Shown in pieces: positions 27,372 to 37,622 of a stretch of 64,000 nt of DNA. This DNA is from CAYXXZ01 sp964469165 (GTDB lineage: Bacteria > Pseudomonadota > Gammaproteobacteria > Pseudomonadales > Porticoccaceae). Positions within the stretch are counted from its first letter, which is position 1; each line of letters begins with the position of its first letter. Location of the stretch: NCBI GenBank assembly GCA_964469165.1, contig CAYXXZ010000002.1, forward strand, positions 50,438 to 114,437, given 5' to 3'. Under the pieces are notes generated by a model, which worked only from the letters and a program-made list of their open reading frames with translations, did no database searches and was not told the DNA's origin. A program made the position numbers and the translations under genes.

Positions 27372-28216
27372 GAGCCCGTTCAAAGTCTTCACATTAGTGC
27401 ATGCTTCCAAGAATGAGACCTCCCTATCCCAGCGACATCAGTCGCGAACAGTTCGAACACATCCGTCCTTTACTGGAAGGGGCACGCAAGAAGACAGCGC
27501 CACGGAAAGTGGACCTGTATGACGTGTTCTGCGCGGTGTTGTACCTGCTCAGGAGTGGCTGTCAGTGGCGGATGTTGCCCGATTCATTTCCGAAGTGGCG
27601 TACCGTACATGCCTATTTCCAAATTTGGAGTGAGGTAGACGATAACGGAGTGAGCCTGCTGGAGCGGGCTTTAAAAAAATCAGGTTGGCGCGGCCCGCGC
27701 GAAACAGGGGCGCAGCGCCTCAAGCACGTTCTTGATCGTGGACGCGCAGAGCGTGAAGAACACGGATACGGCGGGTCAGAAGGGCTATGACGCCGGCAAG
27801 AAAGTGTCTGGGATCAAGCGCCATATTGCCGTCGATACGCAGGGGTTACCCCATGCCGTTGCGGTGACAACGGCGGAGGTGACCGACCGCAAAGGTGCGC
27901 TGCGGGCCTTGGCGCGCTGCAAGCCGGCCCTGGAACGAGTCCAGAGTCTGCTGTGCGACAGCGGCTACACCGGAGCGCCGTTTGCCGAAGGCGTGCGGGA
28001 CATCTTGGGTGAGCGGGTCACCGTGCAGATCGCCAAGCGCAGCGAGTTGCACACGTTCAAGGTGATACCGAAGCGCTGGGTGGTCGAACGTAGCTTCGCG
28101 TGGCTGGAGAAAAACCGAAGGTTGTGGAAGAACTGCGAGCGCAAACTCAATACCAACTTGCAGTTTATCCATTTGGCATACCTGAGTCTTTTACTGAAAA
28201 GACTTTGAACAGACTC
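27372..28216 (+). mobile_element. IS5-family insertion sequence, 845 bp
   Basis: Terminal inverted repeats GAGCCCGTTCAAAGTCTT (left) and, read inward from the right, GAGTCTGTTCAAAGTCTT, 16 of 18 identical. A 3-base target duplication, TAA, lies on both sides (27369-27371 and 28217-28219). Length, two overlapping reading frames and the DDE transposase fit the IS427-type groups of IS5. The insertion splits an intergenic repeat and harms no gene. Confidence 0.92.
27401..28208 (+). CDS. IS5-family transposase, two frames joined by a shift
   Basis: The first frame (27401-27790) encodes the N-terminal part (SDISREQFEHIRPLLEGARK, RSGCQWRMLPDSFPKWRTVH), which forms the DNA-binding domain. The catalytic domain lies in the +1 frame, open from 27675 to 28208: first Asp in LIVDAQSVKNTD, second Asp in LLCDSGYTGAPF, Glu in WVVERSFAWLEKNRRL. 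Homology passes from one frame to the other near A7 at 27673-27679, a typical slippage site. Programmed frameshifting is common in this IS group, so the element may be active; a simple one-base mutation is the alternative. Confidence 0.88.
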
Positions 28217-28275
28217 TAAGCCGAACTCTGGTAGCTCCGCTCTTCCAGCACTCCCGCTTATGGCTCTAGAGCGCC

Positions 28276-28346
28276 TGTAGGAGCCTGCCCGCAGGCGACC
28301 TGCCGTGCGTCCCGATGGTTGTATCGCCTGCAGGCAGGCTCCTACA
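28276..28346. repeat. REP-like hairpin element
   Basis: Arms TGTAGGAGCCTGCCCGCAGG and CCTGCAGGCAGGCTCCTACA around a loop with CCGTGCGTCCCGATGG. The loop is nearly identical to that at 17252. It lies 8 bases beyond the right arm of the element that carries the IS. Confidence 0.85.
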
Positions 28347-28386
28347 CCGTTGCAGGGTCATCGTGATGCCATCGCCACAGGCACCT

Positions 28387-28524
28387 ACGTGAAACGTGAA
28401 ACTCAGAGACATCGCGAGATCGTGTACAGACCAAACTGAACCCTGATAGATCCCGGTTCGTCCAGCATTCCTGCTTAAAGCTTATAGCTTACAGCTCACC
28501 CGAAGCTTATGGTTTACAGCTCGC
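28387..28524. repeat. ACGTGAA heptamers and AGCTTAC-type heptamer arms
   Basis: ACGTGAA-ACGTGAA-ACTCA stands at 28387-28405. Further on, AGCTTAT-AGCTTAC-AGCTCAC (28479-28499) and AGCTTAT-GGTTTAC-AGCTCGC (28504-28524) are right-type arms preceded by the shared core end GTCCAGCATTCCTGCTTA. No gene is seen between the IS and gpmI (28217-28616); the gap is built of repeats. Confidence 0.7.
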
Positions 28525-28616
28525 CCGCCAGGGCGACAAACCCCTCCGCGAAAATAGCCACGGCGCCGTCAAAAAGGTAACATGCTCGCCTTTATCAGCA
28601 GGAATCGCAGCGCATA

Positions 28617-30164
28617 ATGACCGCCAAGAAACGCCCCGTGGTGCTCATCGTCCTCGACGGTTGGGGACACAGTGATTCACCCGCACACAACGCCATTCAC
28701 GCCGCCCATTCTCCAGTCTGGGACAAACTCTGGCGCGACAATCCCAAAACCCTGGTATCCGGCTCCGGTATGGATGTGGGCCTGCCCGACGGGCAGATGG
28801 GCAACTCAGAAGTCGGCCACATGACGCTCGGCGCCGGTCGCATCGTGTACCAGAGTTTTACGCGCGTGAACAAGGCCATCGCCGATGGCGATTTCTTTGC
28901 CAACCCCGCCTATACCGACGCGGTGGACAAGGCCGTGGCCGCTGGCAAGGCCGTGCACCTGTTCGGGCTACTCTCTCCGGGCGGGGTGCACAGTCACGAA
29001 GAACATATCGCCGCTGCCATTCGCCTCGCGGCCGGCAGAAACTGTCGCAATATTTTTCTTCACGCGTTTCTGGATGGTCGCGATACCCCGCCGCGCAGCG
29101 CCAAACCCTCCATCAAGCTGATGGAGAAAACCTTCGCCGAAGTGGGCTGCGGTCATATTGCCTCCGTTACCGGGCGCTATTACGCCATGGATCGCGACAA
29201 GCGTTGGGAGCGGGTGCAGCCGGTCTACGACATGATGACGCTGGGCAGTACCGATCATCGGGCAGCCAGCGCGCTCGAGGCTCTGGAAAACGCCTACGCC
29301 CGCGACGAGAGCGACGAATTCGTCAAGCCCACCCTCGTCGTGCCGCCGGGTGCCTCGCCCACACTCATCGAAGATGGCGATGTGGTGATTTTCATGAATT
29401 TCCGCCCTGACCGGGCGCGCGAGCTGACGCAGGCGTTCATCGACGACGGGTTCACCGGCTTCACCCGCCGCGCACGGCCCGTCCTCGCCGATTTCGTGAT
29501 GACCACGGAGTATTCCGCCAACTTCAAGATCAGCTGCGCCTTCCCCCCGGAAAGCATGAAAAATTCGTTCGGCGAATATATCGCCAGCCTTGGCAAGACC
29601 CAGCTGCGTATTGCCGAAACCGAAAAATACGCCCACGTCACCTTCTTTTTCAGTGGCGGTCGTGAGGCGTGCTACCCCGGCGAGACCCGTATCCTGGTGG
29701 ATTCCCCCAAGGTCGCCACCTACGACCTGCAGCCGGAAATGAGTGCGCCCGAGGTTACCGACAAGCTGGTTGCGGCCATCGAAAGCGGAGAATACGACGC
29801 CATTGTGTGCAATTTCGCCAACGGCGACATGGTGGGTCACACCGGCATTTTTTCGGCCGCAGTGAAAGCCGTGGAGGCACTCGATATCTGTCTCGGCAGA
29901 ATCGTTGCCGCCGTCGAACGCACGGGAGGCGATTGCCTGATCACCGCAGACCACGGCAACGTGGAACTGATGATGGACGAAGAGAACGACCAGCCCCTCA
30001 CCTCCCACACCACGCTGCCGGTGCCCCTGGTCTACGCGGGCCCGCGCAAGGTCAGTTTCACGGGCCCCGGCACGCTGGCGGATATCGCGCCCAGCCTGCT
30101 GGCGCTCATGGAAGTGCCCCAGCCAGCGGAGATGACGGGGAACAACCTGGTCGAGCTGGGTTAG
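28617..30164 (+). CDS. gpmI: 2,3-bisphosphoglycerate-independent phosphoglycerate mutase
   Basis: Protein of 515 residues, alkaline-phosphatase superfamily. N-terminal metal site VVLIVLDGWG, catalytic Ser in GQMGNSEVGHMTLG, and later metal ligands in NFANGDMVGHTG and ITADHGNVELM. It interconverts 3- and 2-phosphoglycerate with Mn2+. It heads the conserved gpmI-envC-ctpA set. The ribosome site is weak (GCAGGAATCG). Confidence 0.96.
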   Translation: MTAKKRPVVLIVLDGWGHSDSPAHNAIHAAHSPVWDKLWRDNPKTLVSGSGMDVGLPDGQMGNSEVGHMTLGAGRIVYQSFTRVNKAIADGDFFANPAYTDAVDKAVAAGKAVHLFGLLSPGGVHSHEEHIAAAIRLAAGRNCRNIFLHAFLDGRDTPPRSAKPSIKLMEKTFAEVGCGHIASVTGRYYAMDRDKRWERVQPVYDMMTLGSTDHRAASALEALENAYARDESDEFVKPTLVVPPGASPTLIEDGDVVIFMNFRPDRARELTQAFIDDGFTGFTRRARPVLADFVMTTEYSANFKISCAFPPESMKNSFGEYIASLGKTQLRIAETEKYAHVTFFFSGGREACYPGETRILVDSPKVATYDLQPEMSAPEVTDKLVAAIESGEYDAIVCNFANGDMVGHTGIFSAAVKAVEALDICLGRIVAAVERTGGDCLITADHGNVELMMDEENDQPLTSHTTLPVPLVYAGPRKVSFTGPGTLADIAPSLLALMEVPQPAEMTGNNLVELG

Positions 30165-30180
30165 GGTCTGTTGGCGCTTC

Positions 30181-31338
30181 ATGAGCATGCGGGCACACCC
30201 GTCCATGAAATACGCACTTGCCCCGCTACTTCTCGTGCTTCTCACCCTGAGCCCACCGGGCCTGGGTGACGAGAAGGAAGAGCGCTCAAAACTCCAGGCC
30301 ATTCGCGAGCAGATTTCCGCGCTCAGCAACAAGTTGTTGCAGCGCGGTTCCGAAGTGGACGGGCTCGCCGCCGAGTTGCAGAAACGCGAGCTGGCACTGG
30401 CCGAAACAGGTCGTTCAATCGCCAATCTCGACGGCGATGTGACGCGCCTGCAAAGCGACATGGACGCTCTCGCGGATCAGAAAGATGGCCTTGAAGACAA
30501 GCGTCGCGCGCAACAGGCACTGATCACCCGCGAGGTGAACGCCGCCTACCGCCAGGGGGGCTCCGAGCCGGTCAAGTTGCTGCTCAATCAGGAAGATCCG
30601 CAAAAAGCCGCGCGCATCATCAAGTATTACCGCTATTTTGCCGACGCCCGTCGCGAAAAAATCGAAGAATTCGCGGCGACACTGGCAGAGCTGGCGGACG
30701 TCGAAAATCATATCGAAGAAAAACAGCAAGCCTTGCTCGAAAGCCGCGCGACACTGGTAGCGCAGCGCGATGCCCTGAAAAAAGAACAGGGCGAGCGCGC
30801 CGCAGTGCTCGCCAGCCTCAACGCGGCCATCGCCTCCGACAAGGCACGGCTCGACAAACTCGATGCCGAGCGCAAGGCCGTGGAAGAGATCATCGCCCGC
30901 CTGGAACTGGCGGTGGGCAGCCTCGGCGACGCCAGTGAGCCTTTCGCCAAGCTGCGCGGCAAATTGCCCTGGCCGGTGAGCGGCAAGATCAGCCAGGGCT
31001 TCGGCGCCCAGCGCGCCCAGAGTCTCAAGTGGACGGGCTGGCTCATCGATGCTTCGCAAGGCACGCCCGTCACCGCCGTGCACACCGGCCGCGTGGCCTT
31101 TGCCGACTATTTGCGCGGCCAGGGCCTCATGATGATCATCGATCACGGCGGCGGTTACCTGACGCTGTACGCCCACAATCAGACGCTCCTCAAGGAGACG
31201 GGCGACTGGGTGCGGGCCGGCGACAGGATCGCTCTGGCAGGCAACAGCGGCGGCCTGGCAAACAGTGCTTTGTATTTTGAAATCCGTCACAATGGCAGAC
31301 CACAGGACCCCAAGGCCTGGCTCAGCGCGCGCCGCTGA
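30181..31338 (+). CDS. envC: Murein hydrolase activator EnvC
   Basis: Protein of 385 residues (377 if ATG 30205 is used). Signal peptide MKYALAPLLLVLLTLSPPG, a long coiled coil (about 30-260), then a C-terminal LytM/M23 domain (about 270-385). The usual zinc ligands are not all there: the HxGxD position reads WTGWLIDAS and the last HxH-type position reads LYFEIR, so it is likely an activator of amidases and not an enzyme, as known for EnvC. It acts in the periplasm in daughter-cell separation. 16 bases after gpmI. Confidence 0.92.
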   Translation: MSMRAHPSMKYALAPLLLVLLTLSPPGLGDEKEERSKLQAIREQISALSNKLLQRGSEVDGLAAELQKRELALAETGRSIANLDGDVTRLQSDMDALADQKDGLEDKRRAQQALITREVNAAYRQGGSEPVKLLLNQEDPQKAARIIKYYRYFADARREKIEEFAATLAELADVENHIEEKQQALLESRATLVAQRDALKKEQGERAAVLASLNAAIASDKARLDKLDAERKAVEEIIARLELAVGSLGDASEPFAKLRGKLPWPVSGKISQGFGAQRAQSLKWTGWLIDASQGTPVTAVHTGRVAFADYLRGQGLMMIIDHGGGYLTLYAHNQTLLKETGDWVRAGDRIALAGNSGGLANSALYFEIRHNGRPQDPKAWLSARR

Positions 31339-31373
31339 CCGCACGGACCACAGCCCCATCAGGTAGATTCGCT

Positions 31374-32642
31374 ATGAGATTGCGCACGATCCTTACATCC
31401 GTTTTGCTTGCCGGCCATGTTGCCGCCGCGGCTGCTGCTCACAGCACCGAGGTAGAACAGCAAGGCCGCTTGCCGCTGGATGAATTACAACTCTTCGTGC
31501 AGATTTTCGAGCAGATCCGCAGTGCCTACGTGGAAGAGGTGGAAGACCAGCAGCTCTTCGAAAACGCCATCGAAGGTCTGCTCGCGGGGCTCGATCCCCA
31601 CTCTGCCTATCTCACCGAAAAATCCTTCGAGGATCTTCAGGAAAGTACCAGCGGTGAATTCGGCGGCCTCGGCATCGAGGTCGGCATGGAAGGCGGCTTC
31701 ATCAAGGTGATCGCACCCATCGATGACACTCCCGCCGCCAAGGCCGGGATACGCACCGGCGACCTGATCATCAAGCTCGACGATCAGGCCGTGCAGGGCA
31801 TGAACATCAACGAGGCCATCGACATGATGCGCGGCGAAAAAGGCACCGCCATCACCCTGACGATCATGCGTGAAGGCGTCGAGGCGCCCTTTGAAGTCAC
31901 CATCGTGCGCGACATCATTCAGGTGCAGAGCGTGCGCAGCGAAATTCTCGACGACCATTTCGGTTACCTGCGCATCGCCCAGTTCCAGGCTGAAACGGGC
32001 ATGCAATTCCGCAAGGAAGTGCAGAAGCTCATGGCGGCCAAGCCCGCCATCAAGGGCGTGGTGCTGGATCTGCGCAACAACCCCGGCGGCCTGCTGCCGG
32101 CCTGCGTGGATATCGCCGATGCGATTCTCGATACCGGCCTGATCGTCTATACCGAGGGCCGCGTGGCGAGCGCCAATACGGAATTTCGCGCCGGCGCCGG
32201 CGACATTCTCAACAACCTGCCACTGGTGGTGATCATCAACAACGGCAGCGCCTCGGCTTCGGAGATTCTGGCCGGCGCCATTCAGGACAACAAGCGCGGC
32301 ATCGTCATCGGCACCCAGAGCTTCGGCAAGGGCTCGGTGCAGACCGTGCTGCCATTGCGTGAAGACAAGGCCATCAAGCTCACCACCGCGCGCTACTTCA
32401 CCCCTTCCGGAAATTCCATCCAGGCCCGCGGCATCGTCCCCGACATCGTGGTTGAGCCCGCGGAGATCAAGCTGATCAAACAGGGAGCCTCTATTTCGGA
32501 AGCCAATCTCGCCGGCCACCTGAAAAACGGCAAGGACGACGCCCGCAAGCCGGACAGCAAACAGGCGCCCACCGTTGCCGAAGACAACCAGCTCTACGAA
32601 GCGCTGAACATTCTCAAGGGCATTGCCATTTTTCAAAGGTAA
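31374..32642 (+). CDS. ctpA: Carboxy-terminal processing protease (S41)
   Basis: Protein of 422 residues. Signal peptide, N-terminal helical region, PDZ domain (about 90-170: FGGLGIEVGMEGGFIKVIAPI), then the S41 catalytic core with nucleophile Ser in NNGSASASEILAGA and Lys in GTQSFGKGSVQT. It cleaves proteins from the C-terminus in the periplasm. It follows envC by 35 bases in the same operon. Confidence 0.94.
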   Translation: MRLRTILTSVLLAGHVAAAAAAHSTEVEQQGRLPLDELQLFVQIFEQIRSAYVEEVEDQQLFENAIEGLLAGLDPHSAYLTEKSFEDLQESTSGEFGGLGIEVGMEGGFIKVIAPIDDTPAAKAGIRTGDLIIKLDDQAVQGMNINEAIDMMRGEKGTAITLTIMREGVEAPFEVTIVRDIIQVQSVRSEILDDHFGYLRIAQFQAETGMQFRKEVQKLMAAKPAIKGVVLDLRNNPGGLLPACVDIADAILDTGLIVYTEGRVASANTEFRAGAGDILNNLPLVVIINNGSASASEILAGAIQDNKRGIVIGTQSFGKGSVQTVLPLREDKAIKLTTARYFTPSGNSIQARGIVPDIVVEPAEIKLIKQGASISEANLAGHLKNGKDDARKPDSKQAPTVAEDNQLYEALNILKGIAIFQR

Positions 32643-32671
32643 GCCCGGGGTCTCCTACAACACCCTCCCCT

Positions 32672-32772
32672 GTAGGAGCTTGCCTGCAAGCGACCCTGTT
32701 CAGATGTGGCGCCTATGACTGATATTTGTCCGATCCGTCTCGTCTTTTGTCGCCTGCAGGCAGGTTCCTACA
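32672..32772. repeat. REP-like hairpin element, long loop
   Basis: Arms TGTAGGAGCTTGCCTGCAAG and TCGCCTGCAGGCAGGTTCCT are separated by about 60 bases. It lies between convergent ctpA and fumC and may act as their shared transcript end. A partial copy (CTCCTACAACACC) precedes it at 32653. Confidence 0.75.
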
Positions 32773-32808
32773 ACGCCTCCCCCTGCAAGCGACCATCGGC
32801 CCAGATAG

Positions 32809-34181
<1,373 letters not shown>

Positions 34182-34185
<4 letters not shown>

Positions 34186-34562
34186 GGCAATGATCCTTCG
34201 GTCATGGCTATGGAGGGGCGCAGCCGCAGGGTGCTGAGGCGGACGCGCAATTCATCGAGGCGGCGGCGCCGCTCCCCGGTACTGGACAGCGCCTGCAACT
34301 GGTTGAGCGGGCGGTGGCAGTGGTCGAGGCAAAGGCAGCGCCAGTGCCACGGCAGATTGGGATCCGCCGCGCTCTCCAGTAAAAGATGAAACTCGCTTTC
34401 GGTCAAATGCCAACAACCGGGTTCATCGGGTTTCACCAGTTGATGGCCGGCGCGGAGGTAATCCTCGATCAGCCGTGGTTCATTCGGCTCCAGCGCCCAG
34501 CGAATCTTATCACCGAGCCATTGCCAGCGGGTCAGGGCCACGTACCCTTGTGTCGAAGCCAT
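34182..34562 (-). CDS. fagA: FagA-like protein upstream of fumC
   Basis: Protein of 126 residues, basic, without membrane segments or signal peptide. ATG 34562 has GAGGTG about 10 bases upstream. The stretch HLLLESAADPNLPWHWRCLCLDHCHRPL resembles FagA (Fur-associated gene A), found upstream of the iron-regulated fumC-sodA operon of Pseudomonas. Function unknown. The name rests on this resemblance, the overlap with fumC and the Fur box; no sodA follows here. Confidence 0.65.
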
Positions 34563-34604
34563 TGCGCAAACACCTCATGACGGATGTGAGCACAGATTAT
34601 TAAC

Positions 34605-34619
34605 TGATAACTATTATCA
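34605..34619 (-). promoter_or_regulatory. Fur box upstream of fagA-fumC
   Basis: TGATAACTATTATCA matches the 7-1-7 Fur operator TGATAAT-N-ATTATCA at 13 of 14 positions. It is 43 bases upstream of the fagA-like ATG, in promoter range. Confidence 0.75.
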
Positions 34620-34741
34620 TTTCAATACTGACATGATGTGACCCGCTGAATTTCACGCGGAGGCCCGTAGCGACGACGGCGATCGAGTGACAGAAATGAG
34701 GACGGAAGAAGAACCCGTGATAACTCGATCTACGGGCTTTT

Positions 34742-34759
34742 ACGTGCGACGTGCAACTC
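34742..34759. repeat. ACGTGNN heptamers followed by ACTCA
   Basis: ACGTGCG-ACGTGCA-ACTCA is the same arrangement as at 28387 and 37071. It lies in the gap between the Fur box and the end of hisF, just past the hisF stop. Confidence 0.5.
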
Positions 34760-34793
34760 AGCAAAACCGGCACAGGCAAGGCCGGATAGCGAA

Positions 34794-35564
34794 TCACACC
34801 AGGCGCATTTCGATACCGCGCGCCGCCATGTGTTCCTTGGCTTCGCGGATGCTGTATTCGCCGAAGTGGAAGATGCTCGCGGCCAGTACCGCATCGGCGC
34901 CGCCGAGGATGACGCCGTCGGCAAGATGGTCCAGGTTGCCGACCCCGCCGGAGGCGATCACGGGGACAGCCACGGCATCGCTGACCGCGCGTACCAGCGC
35001 GAGATCGAAGCCGTTTTTGGTGCCATCGCGATCCATGCTGGTGAGAAGAATTTCGCCCGCACCCAACGCCGCCATTTTGACGGCCCAGGCAACGGCGTCG
35101 ATTCCCGTGCGGTTGCGCCCGCCGTGGGTGAAAATTTCCCAGCGCGGCGGATTTTCCTCTACCTGCTTGGCGTCGATCGCGACGACGATGCATTGGGAAC
35201 CGAACCGCTCCGCCGCCTGGCGCACCAGTTCAGGATCGCGCACAGCCGCCGAGTTGATGCTGACCTTGTCGGCGCCCGCGTTGAGCAGCGCGCGAATATC
35301 GTCGAGCGTGCGCACGCCGCCGCCGACCGTGAGGGGAATGAAGACCTGGCTGGCCATGCGCTCCACGGTGTGCAGCATGGTGTCGCGGCCTTCGTGGCTT
35401 GCGGTGATATCGAGGAACGTGATCTCATCGGCGCCCGCTTCGTCGTAGCGGCGCGCGATCTCCACCGGGTCGCCGGCATCGCGGATGTCGACAAACTTGA
35501 CGCCTTTGACAACCCGTCCCTTATCGACATCCAGACAGGGGATGATGCGCTTGGCAAGTCCCAT
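34794..35564 (-). CDS. hisF: Imidazole glycerol phosphate synthase cyclase subunit
   Basis: Protein of 256 residues from ATG 35564, a TIM barrel starting MGLAKRIIPCLDVDKGRVVKG. Both catalytic Asp residues are visible (CLDVD and TSMDRDGT), and the phosphate loops are ASGGVGN and GGADAVLAAS. It closes the imidazole ring in histidine synthesis with HisH. Here it stands apart from other his genes and its ATG overlaps the ribA stop by one base, so it is coupled to ribA. Both pathways release or use aminoimidazole or GTP-derived purines, but a functional link is only a guess. Confidence 0.95.
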   Translation of the reverse strand: MGLAKRIIPCLDVDKGRVVKGVKFVDIRDAGDPVEIARRYDEAGADEITFLDITASHEGRDTMLHTVERMASQVFIPLTVGGGVRTLDDIRALLNAGADKVSINSAAVRDPELVRQAAERFGSQCIVVAIDAKQVEENPPRWEIFTHGGRNRTGIDAVAWAVKMAALGAGEILLTSMDRDGTKNGFDLALVRAVSDAVAVPVIASGGVGNLDHLADGVILGGADAVLAASIFHFGEYSIREAKEHMAARGIEMRLV

Positions 35565-36163
35565 CACTCTTCTCCCTTGCGAAACAAATGGCCGAGCTTG
35601 CCCGCCTTGGTGGCCAGATACTTGGCATTGTGGGGGTTGCTCTCGGACTGCAGCGGCACGCGCTCGGTCACCGCAAAACCCATGGCTTCCAGCGCCGCCA
35701 TCTTGCGCGGATTGTTGGTCATCAGGCGAATCTTGTTGATCTGAAGGTGGTTCAGCATCGACCGGCAGATACTGTAATCGCGGATGTCGGCGCCAAAACC
35801 CAACTGTTCGTTGGCTTCCACGGTATCGGCGCCCGCATCCTGAAGCTTGTAGGCCTTGATCTTGTTGAGCAGGCCAATGCCCCTGCCTTCCTGGCGCAGG
35901 TAGAGAATCACCCCCCTGCCCTCGCTCGCCACTCTGCGCATGGCGGCCTCGAGCTGGGCGCCGCAGTCGCAGCGCAGGCTGTGCAGGGCATCCCCCGTCA
36001 GGCATTCGGAGTGGATGCGCAGCAATACCGGATCGCCGTCCGCCACGTTGCCCATGCTGAGGGCAATGTGTTCCTTGTTGCTGTCCGGATCGTCAAAACC
36101 GTGAATATGAAACTCTCCCCAGCGGGTAGGAAGCCGCGAGGATTCTACGAAGTGCAGTGTCAC
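35564..36163 (-). CDS. ribA: GTP cyclohydrolase II
   Basis: Protein of 199 residues. Zinc-binding Cys residues are present in HSECLTGDALHSLRCDCGAQL, and the catalytic QEGRGIGL segment and NNPRKMAAL are intact. It opens GTP to the first riboflavin precursor. This complete RibA explains why the GCHII-like half of the RibBA protein at 39652 can be degenerate. It overlaps hisF. Confidence 0.96.
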   Translation of the reverse strand: MTLHFVESSRLPTRWGEFHIHGFDDPDSNKEHIALSMGNVADGDPVLLRIHSECLTGDALHSLRCDCGAQLEAAMRRVASEGRGVILYLRQEGRGIGLLNKIKAYKLQDAGADTVEANEQLGFGADIRDYSICRSMLNHLQINKIRLMTNNPRKMAALEAMGFAVTERVPLQSESNPHNAKYLATKAGKLGHLFRKGEE

Positions 36164-36255
36164 TGTGATTCCAGAGAAAGAGGGTGCGGCTATTTTAACG
36201 GCACTTGGCCAGTAGTAAAGTCAATGCGCTCCTTCGCGGCTTGCAACGGCGAAAC

Positions 36256-36891
36256 TCAGAACTTGCCACGCAGCACCAGCATGCCCGCCTCTTCACTCAT
36301 GGAGACGCGGCTGAGAAAGCTGTTGCCAAGCAGGATCTGCTCGGGAAAGCTGCCCTCCACCACCGTGCCCCGCACGTTGTGAAGCACGATGCCACCGACG
36401 CTGACCCGCGCCAGCGTCACCGCGTAGCTATCCACCATGCCACCCGCCGTGGAAGCGCGAATCCTGGCGCCGCTGCGGTAGTCGATACCCAGTTGCCGGG
36501 CATCGCGGGCATTCATCGCCAGAGCCGTGGCGCCGGTATCCACCATCATCATCACCGCCTTGCCGTTGATGGTTCCGGCGACCCGGTAGTGGCTGTCCGG
36601 GCTGCGCGCAATACGCACCTGTTCCGGTTCCGAAGGCGCCACGAAGCTGCCGGCGATCTGGCGTGAAAGGCTCAATGTGGTGCGCACGCCGTCGATTTCC
36701 ACGATGGCTTCGCGGCTGGTGCTGGAGACCAGCAATACACCTTCGGGAGAGCTTTCGCCCGCCCTGAGCAGATGATCCCTGCCATCGACGGCAAGCACCG
36801 CGCGCCCGGCAAACAGCCCTTTCACCTCGACCCTGGGCGCGCCCAGGGTGGTGGTTGCCACCAGCACGAGAAGCAAGGCCGTGAGTCGCAT
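36256..36891 (-). CDS. Retropepsin-like aspartic protease
   Basis: Protein of 211 residues from ATG 36891, with AGAGGTG 6 bases upstream. Signal peptide MRLTALLLVLVATTTLGA, so it is exported. The catalytic motif is VDTGATALAMN (about residue 130) and the second conserved segment is QILLGNSFLS, as in the bacterial clan AA/TIGR02281-type proteins. It probably acts as a periplasmic protease, as a dimer by family analogy. No partner is evident: the left neighbour ribA is ~90 bases away. Confidence 0.85.
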   Translation of the reverse strand: MRLTALLLVLVATTTLGAPRVEVKGLFAGRAVLAVDGRDHLLRAGESSPEGVLLVSSTSREAIVEIDGVRTTLSLSRQIAGSFVAPSEPEQVRIARSPDSHYRVAGTINGKAVMMMVDTGATALAMNARDARQLGIDYRSGARIRASTAGGMVDSYAVTLARVSVGGIVLHNVRGTVVEGSFPEQILLGNSFLSRVSMSEEAGMLVLRGKF

Positions 36892-36950
36892 CTGTTCACC
36901 TCTCTGCTCGAGTTGCCCATTGCACGCAAAACATGCGGCAACCTTACGGT

Positions 36951-37026
36951 AGCCATAAGCCATAAGCAGGAGCCCTGGGAAAACGTCGCTTTGACAGAGT
37001 CTTGCTTAAGCTTATGGCTTATAGCC
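36951..37026. repeat. Heptamer-arm element
   Basis: Left arm AGCCATA-AGCCATA-AGC and right arm GCTTATG-GCTTATA-GCC are exact inverted partners around a ~40-base core beginning AGGAGCCCTGGG. Confidence 0.85.
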
Positions 37027-37070
37027 TGTTCTTCAGTTCTCAACAGGCCCTGCCGTTACTGTTGGCACCC

Positions 37071-37105
37071 ACGTGAAACGTGTAACGTGCAACGTGAAAC
37101 TCAAA
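37071..37105. repeat. ACGTGNN heptamer run
   Basis: ACGTGAA-ACGTGTA-ACGTGCA-ACGTGAA-ACTCAAA: four strict 7-base units then ACTCA. It stops 8 bases before the pgpA stop codon. Confidence 0.8.
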
Positions 37106-37112
37106 AAAATTT

Positions 37113-37592
37113 TCACCCCACAACCCAGCGCACAGCGCTCAACACCAGCCAGGTGAACACCCCTGCCAGCAGGTCGTCCACCATGATGCCGAAACCACCG
37201 GAGACACGGCGGTCGAGCCAGCGAATTGGCCAGGGTTTGACGATATCAAAAAAGCGGAACAGCAGGAATCCTGCCAACAGCCAGTACCATGTCGGCGGAA
37301 AGGTGACGAGCGCCAGCCACACACCGGCGATCTCGTCGAGCACGATACCGCCGTGATCGTGAACGCCAAGCTTGTGCGCCGCGCGACCGCATATCCAGAT
37401 GCCGGCAACGATGGTGAGCGCCACCACCGCGACATAGCCCGACAGTGGCAGCAATGCCAGCAGTGGAAACAGGACAACGGCGAGCAGGCTGCCCGCCGTA
37501 CCCGGCGCCTTGGGCGACAGGCCCGAGCCCAGCCCGAAGGCGAGCAACAGCACCGGATCGCGAGCCAGCTGTCGCCACGAGGGAGTGGTCAC
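37113..37592 (-). CDS. pgpA: Phosphatidylglycerophosphatase A
   Basis: Protein of 159 residues from GTG 37592, with GGAGG 6 bases upstream. Three or four membrane helices and the family motifs GSGLSPKAPGTAGSL, DEIAG and FFDIVKPWPIRWLD are intact. It dephosphorylates phosphatidylglycerol phosphate in the inner membrane. Last gene of the nrdR-to-pgpA block, 30 bases after thiL. Confidence 0.94.
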   Translation of the reverse strand: MTTPSWRQLARDPVLLLAFGLGSGLSPKAPGTAGSLLAVVLFPLLALLPLSGYVAVVALTIVAGIWICGRAAHKLGVHDHGGIVLDEIAGVWLALVTFPPTWYWLLAGFLLFRFFDIVKPWPIRWLDRRVSGGFGIMVDDLLAGVFTWLVLSAVRWVVG

Positions 37593-37622
37593 CCAATCCT
37601 CCGCACGAATCGATACCAGCCG

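Larger units (their letters stand above)
27349..28268. repeat. Heptamer-arm element split by the IS
   Basis: The left arm AGCTATA-AGCCGTA-AGCTGTA-A runs from 27350 to 27371. The IS occupies 27372-28216. The element resumes at 28217 with TAAGCCGAACTC and ends with the inverted arm GCTTATGGCTCTA (28256-28268). Joining the two halves and removing one TAA gives an element with the same plan as those at 6649, 36951 and 63478. Confidence 0.85.
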
